From Pseudomonadota bacterium (GTDB lineage Bacteria; Pseudomonadota; Alphaproteobacteria; Azospirillales; Azospirillaceae), in the NCBI GenBank assembly GCA_023416195.1, contig JAEZID010000287.1, positions 1-7,394 on the forward strand: a stretch of 7,394 nucleotides of DNA, given 5' to 3'. Below are positions 6,558 to 7,394 of the stretch, in pieces (the first letter of the stretch is position 1; the number at the start of each line of letters is the position of its first letter). The translations under genes were made by a program, and so were the position numbers. The notes under the pieces are model-generated. The model saw nothing but the letters and a program-made list of their open reading frames with translations. It made no database searches and was not told the origin of the DNA.

Positions 6558-6587
6558 TTTACAGTAGGAAAGAAGCATGAATATGCT
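6558..6587 (+). promoter_or_regulatory. Candidate sigma-70-type promoter of groES-groEL
   Basis: TTTACA (6558-6563, five of six to TTGACA) and TATGCT (6582-6587, four of six to TATAAT) are separated by 18 bases. Transcription would start near 6594, giving a leader of about 50 bases. CCCATAT at 6591-6597 looks like a sigma-32 -10 element, but no CTTGAAA-like -35 lies at the right distance. Prediction by eye. Confidence 0.35.
6574..6587. repeat. Inverted repeat AGCAT-GAAT-ATGCT at the groESL promoter
   Basis: Two exact 5-base arms surround a 4-base centre. The right arm coincides with the candidate -10 (6582-6587), an operator-like position. It is not CIRCE (TTAGCACTC-N9-GAGTGCTAA). A second short repeat, GGTGA (6598-6602) with TCACC (6610-6614), follows in the leader. 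Either could be chance at this length. Confidence 0.35.
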
Positions 6588-6644
6588 CTGCCCATATGGT
6601 GATTACAGGTCACCGCCAACGATCCGAATGAGGAGACATCAGGC

Positions 6645-6938
6645 ATGCCGTTCCGTCCGTTGCACGACCGCGTCGTCGTCCGCCGTGTGGCGCAGGAGGA
6701 GAAGTCGAAGGGCGGGATCATCATCCCCGACACCGCCAAGGAGAAGCCGCAGGAGGCCGAGGTGATCGCCGTCGGTCCCGGCGTGCGCGACGACCAGGGC
6801 CGCGTCCACCCGCTCGACGTAAAGGTTGGCGACCGCGTGGTCTTCGGCAAATGGTCGGGCACCGAGATCAAGGTGCAGGGCGAGGATCTGCTGGTCATTA
6901 AGGAAGCCGACATCATCGGCGTGGTCGAGCCCGCCTGA
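6645..6938 (+). CDS. groES: Co-chaperonin GroES (Hsp10)
   Basis: Cytoplasmic 10-kDa lid of the GroEL folding chamber, acting as a heptamer. The full-length 97 residues match the family. FRPLHDRVVVRR (3-14) is the conserved first strand. The mobile loop that docks on GroEL spans about 16-33 with the essential hydrophobic GGIII at 23-27. DTAKEKPQE (29-37), VIAVGPG (40-46), GDRVVFGKWSGTE (62-74) and the C-terminal EADIIGVVE follow. GAGGAG at 6630-6635, nine bases before the ATG, confirms the start. It is the first gene of a two-gene operon with groEL, 67 bases apart. The usual CIRCE/HrcA site is not visible upstream, so regulation may differ from a main heat-shock copy. Confidence 0.97.
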   Translation: MPFRPLHDRVVVRRVAQEEKSKGGIIIPDTAKEKPQEAEVIAVGPGVRDDQGRVHPLDVKVGDRVVFGKWSGTEIKVQGEDLLVIKEADIIGVVEPA

Positions 6939-6950
6939 CGGCGGGCCGTC
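6937..6950 (+). repeat. Hairpin in the groES-groEL spacer
   Basis: GACGGC (6937-6942) and GCCGTC (6945-6950) are perfect inverted arms two bases apart; in RNA this is a five-bp GC-rich stem with a CGGG loop. It begins inside the groES stop codon. No U-run follows and groEL has its own ribosome-binding site 45 bases later, so a processing or mRNA-stabilising role is more likely than termination (inference). Confidence 0.4.
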
Positions 6951-7005
6951 CGACCGCTTCCGCTCGAACCCATCCGAAAAAGACTTCGAAAATAGGGACA
7001 TCACC

Positions 7006-7394
7006 ATGGCCGCCAAGGACGTCAAGTTTTCCGCCGAGGCCCGCGACCGCATCCTGCGCGGCGTCGACACCCTCGCCAATGCCGTGAAGGTCACGCTGGG
7101 TCCCAAGGGCCGCAACGTCGTGATCGAGAAGTCGTTCGGCGCGCCCCGCATCACCAAGGACGGCGTCTCGGTCGCCAAGGAGATCGAGCTGGCCGACCGG
7201 TTCGAGAATCTCGGCGCGCAGCTGGTGCGCGAGGTCGCGTCGAAGACCGCCGATCTGGCCGGCGACGGCACTACCACCGCCACCGTGCTTGCACAGGCCA
7301 TCGTCCGCGAAGGCGCCAAGGCCGTCGCCGCCGGGCTGAACCCGCTGGACCTCAAGCGCGGCATCGACCGCGCGGTCGCCGCGGTGATCGCCGA
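7006..7394 (+). CDS. groEL: Chaperonin GroEL (Hsp60), 3'-truncated by window edge
   Basis: N-terminal 129 residues of the 60-kDa chaperonin, which forms a double heptameric ring and folds proteins with ATP and GroES. The protein begins MAAKDVKFSAEARDRILRG and aligns without gaps to E. coli GroEL as remembered. VKVTLGPKGRNVV (27-39) and GDGTTTATVLAQ (86-97) form the nucleotide-binding part of the equatorial domain, with catalytic Asp87 present. NPLDLKRGID is near the end. AGGG at 6994-6997, eight bases before the ATG, supports the start. One unusual position: residues 80-83 read KTAD where most GroELs, from memory, have KTND or KAND. The reading frame is open to the last base of the window, so the rest of the gene lies outside. 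Confidence 0.97.
   Translation, partial: MAAKDVKFSAEARDRILRGVDTLANAVKVTLGPKGRNVVIEKSFGAPRITKDGVSVAKEIELADRFENLGAQLVREVASKTADLAGDGTTTATVLAQAIVREGAKAVAAGLNPLDLKRGIDRAVAAVIA

Noticed and set aside
6591..6597. CCCATAT as the -10 of a sigma-32 heat-shock promoter for groESL
   Set aside because: The only CTTGAAA-like hexamer (CATGAAT at 6576) is just eight bases away; the expected spacer is about 13-17.
6508..6644. NifA/sigma-54 control of groESL, as known for some rhizobial copies
   Set aside because: No TGGCAC-N5-TTGCA-like element and no TGT-N10-ACA activator site is present in the gap.
6577..6765. Small frame starting MNMLCPYGDY upstream of groES, with AGGAAAG before its ATG
   Set aside because: It runs out of frame through groES, lies on the candidate promoter -10, and its latter half is Arg/Ser-rich like a shadow frame.

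Overview
The window is visibly GC-rich with strong third-position G/C bias. The protein sequences look alphaproteobacterial, and an Azospirillum-like member of the Rhodospirillales is my best guess. That assignment rests on protein style (the GroES/GroEL sequences, a MetNIQ-type importer whose substrate-binding protein has a plain signal peptide) and not on a marker gene. There are no tRNA, rRNA, CRISPR, transposon or phage features. All of the sequence is accounted for by seven genes and two short regulatory gaps of 122 and 137 bases. No gene-free stretch exceeds 300 bases.

Layout from left to right. (1) The 3' part of a COG4529-type FAD/NAD(P)-binding protein on the + strand runs convergently into (2) a minus-strand operon. 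Read in its own direction, that operon is a PLP-dependent gamma-lyase of the Cys/Met metabolism family, metQ, metN, metI. (3) A 122-base AT-richer divergent promoter region follows, with a 12-base imperfect palindrome and a cUUCGg hairpin. (4) A + strand class I/II aminotransferase resembles E. coli methionine aminotransferase YbdL. (5) A 137-base gap holds an unusually AT-rich block, a candidate promoter and a small inverted repeat. (6) The + strand groES-groEL operon follows, with groEL cut by the window end.

Functionally the centre is a divergent sulfur-amino-acid locus. An ABC importer (MetQ-like binding protein, MetN ATPase with NIL domain, MetI permease) would bring in a methionine-like compound. 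The gamma-lyase would cleave its side chain, and the divergent aminotransferase would exchange its amino group with a keto acid. The two proteins that set substrate choice both depart from the canonical methionine enzymes at pocket positions. The lyase has Asn, Arg and Tyr where P. putida methionine gamma-lyase has Cys116, Lys240 and Asp241. The binding protein has Thr and Ile where E. coli MetQ has Tyr69 and Asn202. These alignments were made by eye from memory. Together they suggest the locus may handle something other than, or in addition to, L-methionine.

The most interesting non-coding signal is a short U-rich hairpin with a UUCG tetraloop. It would pair directly with the ribosome-binding site of the aminotransferase and resembles a fourU-type RNA thermometer. 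The groESL operon lacks a recognisable CIRCE element or sigma-32 promoter and may be an accessory copy with different control.
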